In this document: positions 45,561-57,110 of the stretch, in pieces
How the letters are laid out: the number at the start of each line of letters is the position of its first letter
Numbering within the stretch: position 1 is the stretch's first letter
Source: Acanthococcus lagerstroemiae
Lineage: Eukaryota; Arthropoda; Insecta; Hemiptera; Eriococcidae
DNA length: 64,000 bases
Direction of reading: 5' to 3'
Assembly: GCA_031841125.1 (NCBI GenBank)
Contig: CM063114.1
Coordinates: 11,036,001-11,100,000, forward strand
Notes under the pieces: generated by a model
The model's database searches: none
What the model saw: only the letters and a program-made list of their open reading frames with translations
Told to the model about the DNA's origin: nothing
Position numbers and translations under genes: made by a program

Positions 45561-46409
45561 CAATTTTTGGTCAAGACCAGACCCTCCTCTCCCTCGAACA
45601 CTAGGCTAGCTGCGCCACCGTACCTGGATTCGGCATTTGTATCCGACGAATGGGTTTTGAATCAACTCGAGTATTGTATCGATTGTTTCGTGTATCTCGT
45701 GCCACAATTGTAACGCTGGTCAGGTAACGGCTAATGAATTTCTGCCGGCTAATTCGCACAACTAAAACGGCGCAAAAAAGTTTATTTTTTCCATCTCTCT
45801 CCACTTCTTGAATGAAGTATATAATTCACTTACCGCGCACCGCGCCACTCTGCGCTGCTCTCCATGGTCCACTCTAGTTACGTACGGGGTCGACGAAGCT
45901 TATTCCCTCGAACGAAACGCGACGCGAATATTTACTTCGTTTTGAGGGTCGGAAGAGGGGGGGGGGGAGTGCGTAGCGACGGAGTGCTGAAAAAATTCTG
46001 GACACCTGGTGCCGTCGCCGCGCCCGGGGAGTGTTAGATGAAATATACGAGAGCACTTTAACACCTCGCCCACGTACGCTGATTTTCTGTGTACAGTTTG
46101 CGCCGAAATGCTGCGGGGGTACGATGTACCGCACAGTGTTCTAAGAAAAAATCTAGGCGAACAGAATTCAAAAAAACAAACTGTAATAAATTGAAAAAAT
46201 GTCAAGGGGCTCTATTCTGAAGCCATCAAAGCACCTGGTTTCGTATTTATACCGACTGAGACAGCCGTGGTCCAGTCACTATGGAACCTTGTGAAGTGAG
46301 CAGAGTTAAACGGAAGCTGATTTCGCTTTATCTCATGTGATTTTCAAAAACGGAGTGCTGTGACGATGATTCTGTGTTCACGATTATTGTAGAAGTGTAT
46401 TCCTAATGC
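45561..46409. other. CpG-rich unique block
   Basis: Positions 45601-46140 are CpG-rich with frames of 67-101 codons on the minus strand and no motif. An 11-base G run lies at 45957-45967. No gene is recognised. Confidence 0.4.
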
Positions 46410-46665
46410 ATCCTACTCAATAATTTTGTGAATTTTGAAATTTACCCCCCCCCCCCTCCAGAGGAGCTTCGTTTGGTTTCGAAACCAAAATAGTATCACA
46501 AATGTGATTAGGTGATGAAACCTGCATTTTGGTACCCCACTCGATAATTTCGTAAATCTTGAAATTTGCCCCCCTCTGGGGCCATCCCGTTTAGGTTTCA
46601 TGTAAAAATAACTTGAAAATTGAATTCAGCATCTCTATATATTAAAAACCAAAACTCCCCCCCCC
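46410..46665. repeat. Two-unit tandem repeat ending in a TGAATTCAGC core
   Basis: CTCAATAATTTTGTGAATTTTGAAATTTACCCC (46420 region) and CTCGATAATTTCGTAAATCTTGAAATTTGCCCC (46542 region) are two units about 120 bases apart, each followed by a C run, a GGCC/GAGC phrase and GTTTCRT. The second continues to GAAAATTGAATTCAGCATC, the shared core of the other arrays. C runs lie at 46445-46456 and 46657-46665. Confidence 0.65.
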
Positions 46666-46859
46666 TCCTAAAAAAAAACTCCAAGGAGCCTGGTATCTAA
46701 ATCCCGGCCTTCGTCTAAGACATACCAGTCATAATGAGACATAAAAAGACATAATATAATGACATAATTACCTATACTGCTGGTTGCCTACCTAAAAATC
46801 AGGAAAATTGCAGGGGCAGATCAGCTACTTTCAAGGACATAATTGGCTTTAACATAAAA

Positions 46860-47470
46860 GATCTCCAAGTTGGGTGAAGAGGTCTTGGTGGGGGTGTGGT
46901 ATGCGAACAGAAATGAAGGCCATAGTGGTGTGGGGTGGTCGAAAGACGTGATCCTAATGGGGGGAGCACTCGGGGTGGAAGAGGGTGATCCGGGGGAGAC
47001 TAGGTGGAGGACTGGGTGATGATTGGAGGTATGAACGGAGGGTGCCATGTGGGGGAGACGCTGTGGATGGAGAAGGTCATGGAGCGAGGGAGAGGGCAAT
47101 GTGAAGAGATTAAGGCCCAGGTGGTGGAGGTCGGTTGTGGTGGTCAATGATTGTAGAGGTGTGGAGGAAGTCCAAGGGGAGAGGGCCTACCCGAATGTGC
47201 AGAAGGAAAGGGTTCGCAGGGAGGATACTGCGTAGGTAAGAGACCATGGGGTGGGCATTGAAGCCTGTGGTAGGAGATTATGGCCATTGTGGGGGAGGAG
47301 TTTGTGGCTGAGGAGGGCTGCGACTGTTGAGGTGTGACCGTGGAGGCGGAGAGCAACTATGGTCAACGAGGGGATCGTGGTGGAGAAAGAGGCTCGTGAT
47401 GAAGAAAGGATGGAAGGGGGTTCATGGTGGAAGATTGAAGACCGCTGATGGAGGGGGAGCAAAAAGAAGC
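46860..47470 (+). repeat. G/purine-rich strand-asymmetric segment
   Basis: For about 600 bases the plus strand is dominated by GGTGG, GGAGG and GAAGG words, with few C. The minus strand therefore reads as serine/proline/histidine-rich open frames of 108 (46821-47147) and 99 (47187-47486) codons, which I treat as composition effects. The segment leads straight into the mini-hairpin cluster and may be one transposon. The family is not recognised. Confidence 0.45.
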
Positions 47471-47520
47471 ACAAAGCAAACCTCAACTCAGGAACAAAAG
47501 TTTCAGACTAAACACTGAGG

Positions 47521-47640
47521 ACTGTGGCGCTTGGACAAGGCGCGAAGCGCCAAGTAAGGCCTGCACGAGCGAAGCAAGTGACGGTGGAAGGTTTGGGCCG
47601 CAAAGCGGCCAGGGGGCGAAGCCCCCTTGTACCATTCAAA
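47521..47640 (+). repeat. Cluster of GCGAAGC mini-hairpins
   Basis: Within 110 bases are GGCGCGAAGCGCC (47539-47551), GCGAAGC (47569-47575), GGCCGCAAAGCGGCC (47596-47610) and GGGGGCGAAGCCCCC (47612-47626). Each of the long ones is a perfect stem closed by a three-base GAA or AAA loop. d(GCGAAGC) is known to form an exceptionally stable DNA mini-hairpin. No gene overlaps convincingly. Confidence 0.85.
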
Positions 47641-47989
47641 AACCCCCATACACTCGGTTCCAGAATTTCGTCCACCTATAGTTTTTTTCTGAACACTGTG
47701 TACCGTACCGACGTACGATCGTGAATTTTACTACGTGCTAGAAATGCCGGCGCTCAAATTCCAAAGCTCCAGCATTTTCCCAGTCTGAATGGTGTATAAA
47801 GTGCGTAGGAAGTCGAATTTGATCCATTGGTGTGAATGCTTGTCTTGTACCGAAAACAAAGAACAAGAATTTCAGGTTCATGAATTTGAACTGCAGACGT
47901 TTGGTCAGGCGTAAGGGGGATGGGGTGTTCTTTGATACACTATACACAATATACCACGCAAATTATGCAACTGATGTGGTGGCTAGTGG

Positions 47990-48420
47990 ATTGTAAATGT
48001 AGAACAAGTCCTGGGACAGTAGAAGTATGATATCCACCTTTCTGGCCCAACTACGATTCTGACCACCTGACTGGGCAGCAACATCTAGCCTTCTTAGGGA
48101 GTGAGTGTTTTCCCCCGCAATGAACTCTGTGGGAAGCGCTAAAGTTGTCAGCCTCCTTCACATCCGGCTATCCGGGTTATGTAAAGAGCTGTAAATATAG
48201 TATTCAAGGGGATAGATGCCGGGGTAGCGTTGGTCGCATGGAAGCCCCTAGCTGACTCCCTGCACGTTAGCGGTGGTGGCGTGACAGAAAACTACAAAAG
48301 AAGGATTGCCCACAAAATTAGCTGATTTGGAAGCGAAGATGGTAGGCCCGTCACCGGGTATATCCCGCGTGACTAGTGACCACATGGGATGAAACACCAC
48401 CACTATAACTTCAAAACAAC
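47990..48420 (+). mobile_element. Possible LINE 3' untranslated remnant
   Basis: GC-richer sequence with phrases such as CCGTCACCGGGTATATCCC and CACATGGGATGAAACACCACC resembles the 3' region of R1/LOA-type LINEs from general familiarity. No coding motif or tail is secure, so this is tentative. Confidence 0.25.
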
Positions 48421-48972
48421 CCTCGGACTAGATGATTTAGGTTGTACCAGTAATGGGAAAATGATAATACTGATGTCGTTGACCTTTCGAGTTCGTTGAC
48501 CTTCAGATGAGGGTTCATTGACCTTCGGTATGCTCTTATCACTTTGATATTTGATAGAACGCTTTGAATTTCGGGAAGTGTAATGAGTTCATCGAACTTT
48601 TCTGATGAAGGAAGGGTTGTTTGACTCATGGTAGAGTAGTTGATAATCTGATAGGGCGATACCATTAACTAAAACAGTTCTTTCAACCTAACTGCGGGCC
48701 TTTATACAACCATGCTGTTATCCCCCACCCCTACATTCCTACTTGCTATCGAAGTATTTGACCTCCTGGAGTTCATTCAGCTACTAGTTTTCACTGACCC
48801 GATAACTTTGGCGGGTGAATCCCTACCCTGAAAGAAGTCAGTTTCCACCCGCAAAGCCAGTGACGTCCTTGGGTATAACACCAACTAGTTATGCTATTTT
48901 CCTTTTACCTCTGGACGTCTAGCGCTGCCTTTGTGGCAGGAGACGAAGGATTTGGATAGTTTGGGTGTGGGG
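48421..48972. other. Unassigned; GTTGACCTTC short repeat
   Basis: GTTGACCTTTCGAGTTC, GTTGACCTTCAGATGAG and ATTGACCTTCGGTATG (48478-48535) repeat at about 22-24 bases. A minus-strand frame here (48411-48665) begins with a phrase, ELITLPEIQSVLSNIK, reminiscent of the RT-linker of LINEs but is too short to call. Confidence 0.35.
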
Positions 48973-49239
48973 CATGGGCGTAACTAGAACTTTTTGCAGG
49001 GGGAAGGCGCAAAAAACTAGAATTTGTGCAGGTGCAAGTCGCTGCTTTGCTATCAGTGTGACATTAGTCGCACATTTTCTTTGTCTAACGTCTAGGCCTG
49101 TAAACACATCCTATTTTCTGAGAATTTTATTCAGTTGGCTTTAAATATTCGAAAATAATCTTGTGAGGTCTAGAACATAATTTTTTTCAAAATCCGGGGG
49201 GGGGATTGTCTCCCTTGCCTCTCGCTGGCTACGCCTATG
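48973..49239. mobile_element. hAT-like MITE with 8-bp target duplication
   Basis: The 267-bp element starts CATGGGCGTAACTAG and ends, inverted, CATAGGCGTAGCCAG. The flanks GTGTGGGG (48965-48972) and GTGTGGGA (49240-49247) agree at 7 of 8 bases. A 9-base G run is at 49196-49204, near the right end, as in other members with this terminus. It is non-coding. Confidence 0.8.
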
Positions 49240-49247
49240 GTGTGGGA

Positions 49248-51189
49248 AAGGGAGTGGATGGATAGGTTCGCCTGGACGGGAAAGGAGTAGGTCTCAGGCA
49301 GTTGGAGTTTCTGCCAACCCCCTTCGAGCATCAGTTCCCGCCGGACTGTATCCCTTGGTATGCAGCCCCCCCCCACATGCAGGTGCTAGATAGGAGTTGA
49401 GGTCCTTGGTAGAGTGATGTGCTGGTGCATCATGTCTATTCGGTGTCAACAGTTGCTCATACTGATACCTCTTTAGGAGTCATTTTCTCTCTGCTTAGGG
49501 TGTAAGAGAGAGGAAAAACGAAGTCGGTGGCACAGGGAGCCAGAGGACTGACATAAGCGAATCAAGTGTCAGCTTAGTATTCTTCGCAACAGCTGGGGTG
49601 CCGGTCAGTTGAAAATATCAGAATTCAGTTCATTTTCTCACGAGGAGCATATTCCTTTGTCGATCGATCTGAAAATCAGCCGAATTGTTTTTTGACCATT
49701 GGGACTGGGAAGTAGATTCTGATGTTCGAAATTAACGGCCTCCGTATCGTAAAATCTGATATTATGCGTGAAACATATTAGAATTGGATCGATTTTACTG
49801 GCTCGGTATCCTACATTGCATAGGCTGATGAGAATATCTGTATTCGAGGGCAAAATGTAAATTTTAGGGCGACGAGTCGCGAGTTGAGGACGATCCCAGG
49901 GGAGCACGGGCAACACGCACCTGGTATAGAGATTTCAGTGCAGATTCAGCCGAAAGTGAAAATACGTTTCCACCTTTCGAATTCGCTTCATTATTCGTGA
50001 GTCCGGTAAGTCTCCGGCAAATACCCTCCGGATATCTCTCGGTTTTTAAAGTTCGAAAATTATGAAAGCGGTATAATTGGAGATTTATTTTAAGCCAACC
50101 GCTTTTTCCACCAAGTCGTGTTTTTTTTGGTTTTTTTTTTTGCGTCTCTGATTCGAAAATTATTTTACCTGTTGGAAGCGAGGCAATCTATAGTATCGAG
50201 ATAATGGTTCATATTTCGGGTTCGGTCGCGAAAATCCTCCCGTTTCTGTTTGAGTGGGTTACTAAATGTAGCCCTGTCGAATAGGGTCGCTCTAATTTCC
50301 TGTTCATTCATTTTTAATCCGAAGTCCATTCTACCATGTCGCAATGCAGAAAGCCCTTTGATTTCACGAACGCTTGGTCGAATCGGTGCCGGACCAAAAA
50401 AGATATCTTTATATCTGTTAGATGACTCCCCCTCCCCTTCTAAAAGACAGCATATTAACAGTTGGGAAGGTACTGAATAAACTATCGGCGTTGTGTAATG
50501 GGTTGTTAATTTGGAATATCTCATTGCGTCATAAGACTTCGGATCAGGATGGACTTGGACCTTGATTTGAAGAATCGAACTAAGCTATCGATATAGTTTC
50601 TTGGGTTCTTCATTTCAAATAGTATTGCGTAAGTTTTTGTAGTTCCAAAGATGATTCCTTGTTAGGGAAGCTTAGAGAAGAGGAGGATTAGAATCAAGTT
50701 GATTTGGAAAATCAGACGGAGTATCCAAATAAGGGCTTCTCAAATCGCTGTCGTCGAATGTTTCATTTTACTTTATTTTCAGCTCCACTGAGGCATCAAC
50801 ATTCAAACTTAACACAGAAAAAATCGTAATTTTTCTGTTGTACTCCTTTTTTCCCCCTTACGATGAAGGAAATTCTCTCACTCAGGATGAAACTTTTTCA
50901 AACACCCTGTACACTAGAGTGAGTCAGTTTCAGGGTCTCCGAACAGTTTTATTCTGATCTTGAGGAGAGGTGAAGTTTGAAATGTAATTTATTTATCTAG
51001 GGGTCTCGGGTAATAATAGTAAGCACTGAATTCTGGAGAAAAAAAATTAATTTTACTCAGTAGTACTCTTAAGAGTTCCACGTATCTACGAAGTACACGA
51101 AACACCACCTCAGACGCCCTTTCATTCCTCACAGTGAGGTTTTGAAGTGGTGGGAGAAGGGTGAAGAACTGAAATTTGAAATAGAAGCC
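49248..51189. other. Unassigned; CpG-rich block 49600-50560
   Basis: C run at 49366-49374. Positions 49600-50560 are CpG-rich with a 119-codon minus frame (50165-50524) and a 92-codon one (49638-49916), without motifs. CAAACACCCTGTACACTAG at 50889 resembles a transposon end but has no partner. Confidence 0.4.
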
Positions 51190-51235
51190 GACGTCTAGGG
51201 TTTCGAGGTCGCAGATTTCGATTTTGAGGGTGGTT
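51190..51235 (-). repeat. Solo GGTTTCGAGGTCGC array core
   Basis: AGGGTTTCGAGGTCGCAGAT (51197-51216) keeps 15 bases identical to the inverted core at 13859-13873. No clear neighbouring unit is seen, so it may be a relic of a longer array. Confidence 0.55.
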
Positions 51236-52589
51236 TCCGGTTCTTATCCCGCGGGGTGCCACCAAAAAGGGTTCAGTAGGTCGCTACATGAATTCAGTTT
51301 CGAGTTATTTTCAGATCGACCGTTTCGACTTCCCTCCCACTTTTTGTCTCCTTGTTTCGCCCTAGGTGCAACTGTGACGCGGGGTAACGGTCGAGGCAAA
51401 AGAGCCAAACTTTGGTGAATTTTTCGAAAAACGGTTTCATTTGTATACAACCTTGCCTCCTCTAAAAATGAATGTCAAAGAAATATCCAAGACGTCAAAA
51501 TAATGTTTTAAAGGAGTAATATTTTGTACATGGCATCCCAGTCTCAGAAGATGTTTAAATTACGCACGGAGACGAACCACAGACTTCATGTTCGTATTTG
51601 GCCTGCTGTCAAAAGTTAAGGAGCTACCGAGCTCTGTAATTGGATAAAAGTGAGTGTTCCTCACATAAAATAGCAAAATTGCAATAAAAACTACCGTAAC
51701 TAATTATAGCTTTTTCTATATTGAAAGGGCGACAAGAGTTTAAAAATTTGAGTCGTAAAATTCGAGAATAAAATTTAAATCACGTAAGTTTATACTTTTA
51801 AGGGACCCTTCAAGGTTGAAAACGAGTAATCGATATTGTCACCACTTTTTGTTCCTTGCTCAAAGTACTATTTATAGCCAACGCGAGGGATACATTTTGC
51901 TCGATGAAATTTCACTTGAAAATATAGAATTCTGTCTGAATTTCGTCAAAATTCTACAATTTTGAAATCAAATTTTGCTAGGCAACTTTGAATTTTTTTC
52001 AAATTAGCAACCGACTGTACTTTGAAAATGGAACAAGAAGTGTAGTCATGAGGTGTTGCCTATCTTCGGTTTTGAAAGGGCTATCAAAATATAAATTTAT
52101 GTAACTGAAATGTTCGCTCGAATCTTATGAATCAAATTTTTGAACTCGTGTAGCTCCTTTACTATTAAGAATAGGCTTTAACTGTTTACGTGAGTTTTCG
52201 TTGAGTTCGCGCCGTTTTATCCGTTTCTGTTCTTGAAAAACTTTCCGGATGAATTCTCGCGAAAAATTCAATTTTTCTCTAATTTTAGACCCGTGTAATC
52301 CCTACAATTTTAACAGTTATGCCATATGTGTACCTGTTGTCTTTTGTTGTTTTCGTCGAGCACTCCAGTATCTTTCCAGCATGTCCTCCAAAACTGGGAC
52401 ACCCGGTGTATGTATATGTATTAGGGTGGTCCTTATTTTAGCTTTTAATTTTTTAATGGGCCGCCCCCGATATCAGTTCCAAATGAGAAGTTCTTATGGG
52501 AATTCGCATTGATTCTTGGAATTTGAGCTTCAGTACCTAAGGAAGCCTCCCCATATGAGCTCGAGAGATATTGTTTTTACGAAATAGAA
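51236..52589. other. Unassigned
   Basis: No gene is recognised. TTAGGGTGGTCC near 52422-52433 resembles a transposon end, with an inverted-looking relative at 26616-26630, but neither has a partner nearby. Confidence 0.4.
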
Positions 52590-53375
52590 ATTGTAAGGGT
52601 CGCTGAATTCATTTTAGGGGTTACTTCCCCCTTTCCTAAACCATTCGGGCTCATTTCCAGTTACTCCAATTTCCTTCAGTTTCCGAGTTTTTTACGTCAG
52701 CAGTAGGGTTCCTTGAATTACTAAATCTATTTCAAGGTTTCTTTCGCCTCTCCTCTCAACCCTTCTGGCTCCACAAGGACGAATCTCTAATTACTCCAGT
52801 GTCTTTAGTTTCCAAGTTTTTCATGTCGATAGCATGGTTTTTTGGGTCGCTAAATCTGTTTCAGCTTCGCCATTGAGGTTTTACAGAGGGCCAACCTCCG
52901 GTTTCTCCAATTTCATTAGATTTCATGTTCTTTGTTGGGTTTTCTGAGTTCTTGTGGAGCCTGAAAGACGGAGGAGAGAAAGAAACCCAGAACCGGAGTT
53001 AGGGTCCCCGACAATTCTACTAACAACGTAAAGAACTTGGATACTGGAGAAATTGGAGGAACTGAAGATTACGAAGCCTCAATGATGGAGGAGGATGACT
53101 CCTGTAACGGATTCAGCGATCGAAAAAACCATAATATTAACGGGACATTGGAGTTATTAGTGATTAGTTTCTTCTGAAACCTGAAGGGTTGGGAGGGGGA
53201 GGTAAAGAACCTCTGAAATGGATTCAGAGACATGGGAAACCGTATTAACGATGTAAAGAACTCGAAAATTGACGGAAATTGAAGTAGTAAGAAATCAGCT
53301 CCCCGCAGAACCTTTTAATGACTTAGGTGAGGGAGGAAATTAGTCCTAAATGAACTTAGCGACCCATACAATTTC
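52590..53375. repeat. Head-to-head degenerate array with GGTCGCTGAATTC core
   Basis: From 52590 to about 52925 units read in one sense (GGTCGCTGAATTCATTTT at 52597, GAATTACTAAATCTATTTC at 52714, GGGTCGCTAAATCTGTTTC at 52850), spaced about 120-135 bases. From about 52950 to 53375 units read in the opposite sense (GGATTCAGCGATCGAAAAAACC at 53110, GGATTCAGAGACATGGGAAACC at 53222, ATGAACTTAGCGACCC at 53350). Both halves share AACGTAAAGAACTTGGAAACTG-type and ATTGGAGTAATT-type phrases. The junction near 52935 makes a large imperfect inverted arrangement. It is non-coding. Confidence 0.75.
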
Positions 53376-53616
53376 AATTTTGTAAAAACAATAATTTTTA
53401 GGCTCATGTAGGGAGCCCCTCCAGCTACTGACGCTCGAATTCCAAAAATTAGTCTGAATTTTGATAAGAATTTCTCCCCATGCGGTACGGGTTAACCTTT
53501 TCCGCTTTTGCTTAAACTTGGCAGAAATTTTATTTTTAATATTTAAAACTGGTGTAAGGAGCAGCCCGACCAAAAACATAAAATGTTTTCCGCCAAGTGG
53601 AAATAAAGATCACCCT

Positions 53617-53776
53617 CACTGGCGTAGCTAGGATTTTTCCAGAGGGGGGGGGGAAATAAGATTTGCAAGAGAGAAAAAGTCGAAAATTGAGGTATTTTTT
53701 AAAAATCGCCGATATTAAGGGACTATGTAAGAATATTTTTGGGCACGTGCCCCCTTCTCCCGACGCTACGCCACTG
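53617..53776. mobile_element. hAT MITE with perfect 8-bp target duplication
   Basis: The 160-bp element starts CACTGGCGTAGCTAGGA and ends, inverted, CAGTGGCGTAGCGTCGGG. ATCACCCT flanks it exactly on both sides (53609-53616 and 53777-53784). A 10-base G run follows the left end. Perfect flanks suggest a relatively recent insertion. No transposase is present. Confidence 0.92.
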
Positions 53777-53784
53777 ATCACCCT

Positions 53785-56087
53785 AATATGTATACGTTTT
53801 CTATATGTTTCACGAAATGACCCGCGAGGTAATGCAAAATCGGCTCGTGTTTAATATGAATTCATGAGCCTCCATTCATTCGTTACTGTCCGACTAATTT
53901 TTGGAATTCACTGTGAGCAGTCAGTTTTGATATGTATTTGTCGGGAAGCTCTTTTTCGAGTTCTGTCCTTCCCGGGGAAATTTATTTTCTGCAAAGGGTC
54001 TTGCCATCATATAGTTCCAGCGTCAAGAGATATCAGTGGCCATGGACTTCCTGCATTGCTGGAACAATTTATTGTATGCTGAAGTTTATTCAAGATAAAG
54101 AAATAAAATTTCCATGTCTGGGAGAAAAACAACCCTAACAGGGTGGAGGGGTAAGAAAAATGCTGAATAACTTTGGAATTTCAATGTTTTGATCGTGGCT
54201 ACACGAGCTATATGGGAGTTGACTGCATTGCTGCCAACTCAGAAATCTGGAACTAGCAAATCTTCGCATGAGATGTCATTCATATCAATGGATCTGGATC
54301 TGGACCTTTCATTTTTGATATTTTTGAAGACCCCCTTCCCATACTAAAATAAAGAAAAGAAGATAGGTTTGCTTTCATTGCTTTTTTATAGCAGTCGAAT
54401 GTTCCTGTTGGCCCCCTCTCCCTTCTCATCCTAGTCAAATTCTTATGTAAATGCTCTTTGGCTTCAACCCTCTTCAGTGTTTCAGTATCACCTTGCAAAA
54501 AAGTTACGAAAAGATATTTATCCAGATATTTTTCAAATTATCTCAAATAAAATTTCGGATCAAGTTCTCAGTATCTGATCGTAATTTCGTTGAAAATTAG
54601 TATTGTCCTCATTTAAGATAATTCACATTGCTGAAAACCGTTGCGTAAATTACATTATACTTGACCCCTTTCGGGGGGTGGGGAATGTAAATTGTTTGAT
54701 TAAATTAAGATTTGGGTCGCTTTTTTTCGAAGTATAACTCAATTCTACAGGGTGCCGCGAGAACGATTCGGACTTGCCCTTCACCTTTAACTTCGCCCTG
54801 CCCTGAATTATAAGGAATTATTGTACGTATCTTCTATGTCAAATCGAACTAGCGACATTGACATATTTGCGGGACGAGTGGTAATTAGTGGTATCAGAAA
54901 TTGGATTCGACCCTGCTGGCTGTATATAATTTCAGAAAGGGACCCGTAGCAGTATCGCAATTCGACCAGGACTTGGTAATGGAATTCTTGATTACGTTTT
55001 TGGTCGTTTTACCTGAAATTTGTAATTCTAATTCGCGGGCGTTTGCCCTACGCATAGTTTAACACCGGCGAGTGTTCGAATTTTGAAGTCTGTTTGCGCT
55101 GAGTTTGGCGTGCACTTCTTCATTTATAAATTTTTTCCACTTTTCGCACCCGTAGGAAGACGAAATGGGAATAGCGATTCGTTAGGGCTCGTAAGCTGCA
55201 GAAGACGAAAGTCACCTTTGGCTTTGGTGTCCATCCGACGTATAATAATGTGGTGGTTTTAGAAACCACTGTTCCAAATTTCGAGATATACGTTACTTTT
55301 CTCGAATCGCCGGTTGGGATGTAAAAATTCATTTATTTTAGCGCTGCTCGCATTTCTGACACCGCAGAAATGACAAATGCGAATCTAACACATTTATTCG
55401 TTTGTTTTTTGTTTTATTTTATTTTATTTCATTTTATTTTTTACTCCACGTTATTATTCTGTGGTTTTATTTCGCCGCCCGAAGTACACGTCTGATGCGG
55501 CCGTTAGTCAGACTCTTGTTCTTTTCGCCGACGATTACATTTTCCCGCTTTTTTTGTCCCGCGCTCAGCGCTCCACTCTGGTTATACAAAAGGGGACTTA
55601 TAGGGGTAGCGTATAATTTTTGAATTTCGGGCGAAATCGCGAATTATTTCGAGCCGCTGGCTCGCCTTTTCTGATCTGGAAAATACGCGACTTGTTTCCC
55701 ATACGCACGTAATACCGTTTATACTATCGTATTTCATTAGACCGAATGTACACGCGGTAAGGGTGGCTGTAGACTGTAAAATGAGTTGCCTAGCCGAATT
55801 CGCGAGAGTGAAAAAGCCGCCCCTTTTCAGTCGCGAGCTGCTACACCGCAAGGAAACTCACTTTTGTATATTGTTTGTCTTACTCCGTCCGCTCGTGGAA
55901 TGTGACTGTAATTAAAAGTGAATTTCAGCCGAACGAGTGTCAGGAGTGCTGGTGGGGTGGTTGAACTGAAGTCTAATGATGCGAGAAATGGGGAACGAAT
56001 AACGAGTGTATTTCGAAATGGAAGATTGGCGAACTTTCACCGTGTCTAGTGAATCATTATCTGGTGTCACTTGGTATCATTTTTCCT
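53785..56087. other. Unassigned; CpG-rich block 55480-55880
   Basis: CCCCTTTCGGGG at 54666-54677 is a short hairpin. GCATTGCTGCCAACTCAGAA at 54221 resembles a CAGTGTTGCCA terminus but has no partner. Frames up to 89 codons show no motif. Confidence 0.4.
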
Positions 56088-56410
56088 TAGCCCTTTTTTG
56101 AATTTTGACACAAACGTGGTCTCGTTTGTGTTCTGATTGACCTGCCAGGTACTTCGTTTGCATCCCCTCCTGTCAGAAAGAATGGAACGTCGGCTAGAAG
56201 ATTGCCAGGCTACTCTTGCATGTTGACCTGAAATGGTTTCATTCGTATGTGCTGTTTTTGTGCTCCTACTGACCATTTTCCTGTCCCTTCTGTTGGGAAG
56301 ACTTGAATAAGGGCTGTAGGAATGCTGCTCTCACTTTCGAATGTCGGTCCGAAGACAGTACATTCATTCGTGCTCGAATATGCTGCCATTAGTTGTCTCC
56401 ATTTCACCCC
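56088..56410. repeat. About 124-bp degenerate tandem repeat
   Basis: Units begin near 56098, 56223 and 56346, sharing CATTCGTRTGTGCT/CGTTTGTGTTCTGA, GACCTG, CCTCCTGTCAG/CCTTCTGTTGG and a spaced GAAGA...GGCT phrase. Two and a half units are visible. Divergence is high. Confidence 0.5.
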
Positions 56411-56589
56411 ATGTTCACTAACAAGGTGAACATATTTTCAGGTAGTCCTTTGCCCTTCTTTTTAGTAACCCAAACATGATCTTGGATGAAATCTGTGTGG
56501 ACTTGAGTGGACTTTAAATTGTTCCAGTTATGCTTCATCTCGTTACTCTTAAAGTTGAGAATACCTTTTTTGAGTCCCCCCCCCCCACC

Positions 56590-56945
56590 ACTTGCGATTT
56601 GACCCGAAAACAGGTTTATTTATTTACATATAGTTTCGACTTGAATATGTTTCAATATATTCCATTTGTACTTTCCGTTGCTGTTCACAAACTAAGCGAA
56701 TCTATTTAAGTCAACGCCCATATCCATCATTTTTGATTTTTGACTCGAAAACTCGTTTGTTTGTTTGTTCATCGTTTGGATTTGAATGTACTTCAATTTG
56801 TTCCGTTTGTACTGCCCGTCGTTGCCCACTCTATTTTGTGCCCCCTTGATTTTTGACCTGAATATAAGTTTATTTGTTTGAGCTCTGAGCTTCAACATAC
56901 CATCTCTCTTCGTTTACCTGTCATTCCCTGACCGCATGTAGAGGG
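56590..56945. repeat. TTTGACYCGAAAA degenerate tandem repeat
   Basis: TTTGACCCGAAAACAGGTTT (56600), TTTGACTCGAAAACTCGTTT (56741) and TTTGACCTGAATATAAGTTT (56855) start three units of about 140 and 115 bases. Each continues TGTTTATTTG-like, GGATTTGAATRTACTTCAAT and TTCCRTTTGTACT. An 11-base C run sits at 56576-56586 just before the first unit. Confidence 0.7.
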
Positions 56946-57035
56946 CCCGTGTTTGCAGCAGCCTTCCCCTTTGAATTTGGCCCGAAATCCAATTTTCTTG
57001 CGTTTTTCTTCTGAGGTGAGGAGGATGATATATAC

Positions 57036-57110
57036 CAGTGGCGTATTTAGGGGGTTTACCCTCAAAATCAAAAGTCACCCCCTTATAATTTCATCCTAGA
57101 TACGCTACTG
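57036..57110. mobile_element. 75-bp hAT MITE with perfect target duplication
   Basis: It begins CAGTGGCGTATTTAGGGGG and ends, inverted, CAGTAGCGTATCTAGGA. ATATATAC flanks it on both sides (57028-57035 and 57111-57118). At 75 bp it is little more than two ends, a minimal mobile unit of the CAGTGGCGTA group. Confidence 0.92.

Noticed and set aside
46821..47486. Serine/proline-rich proteins on the minus strand
   Set aside because: These frames are the expected by-product of G-rich plus-strand composition; there is no domain.
48411..48665. LINE reverse transcriptase fragment
   Set aside because: One short phrase resembles the RT linker, but no catalytic block or GPDG motif follows and short GTTGACCTTC repeats occupy the place.
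26612..52440. Element with TTAGGGTGGTCC ends
   Set aside because: Only isolated single ends near 26616-26630 and 52422-52433 are seen; no facing pair or target duplication was found.
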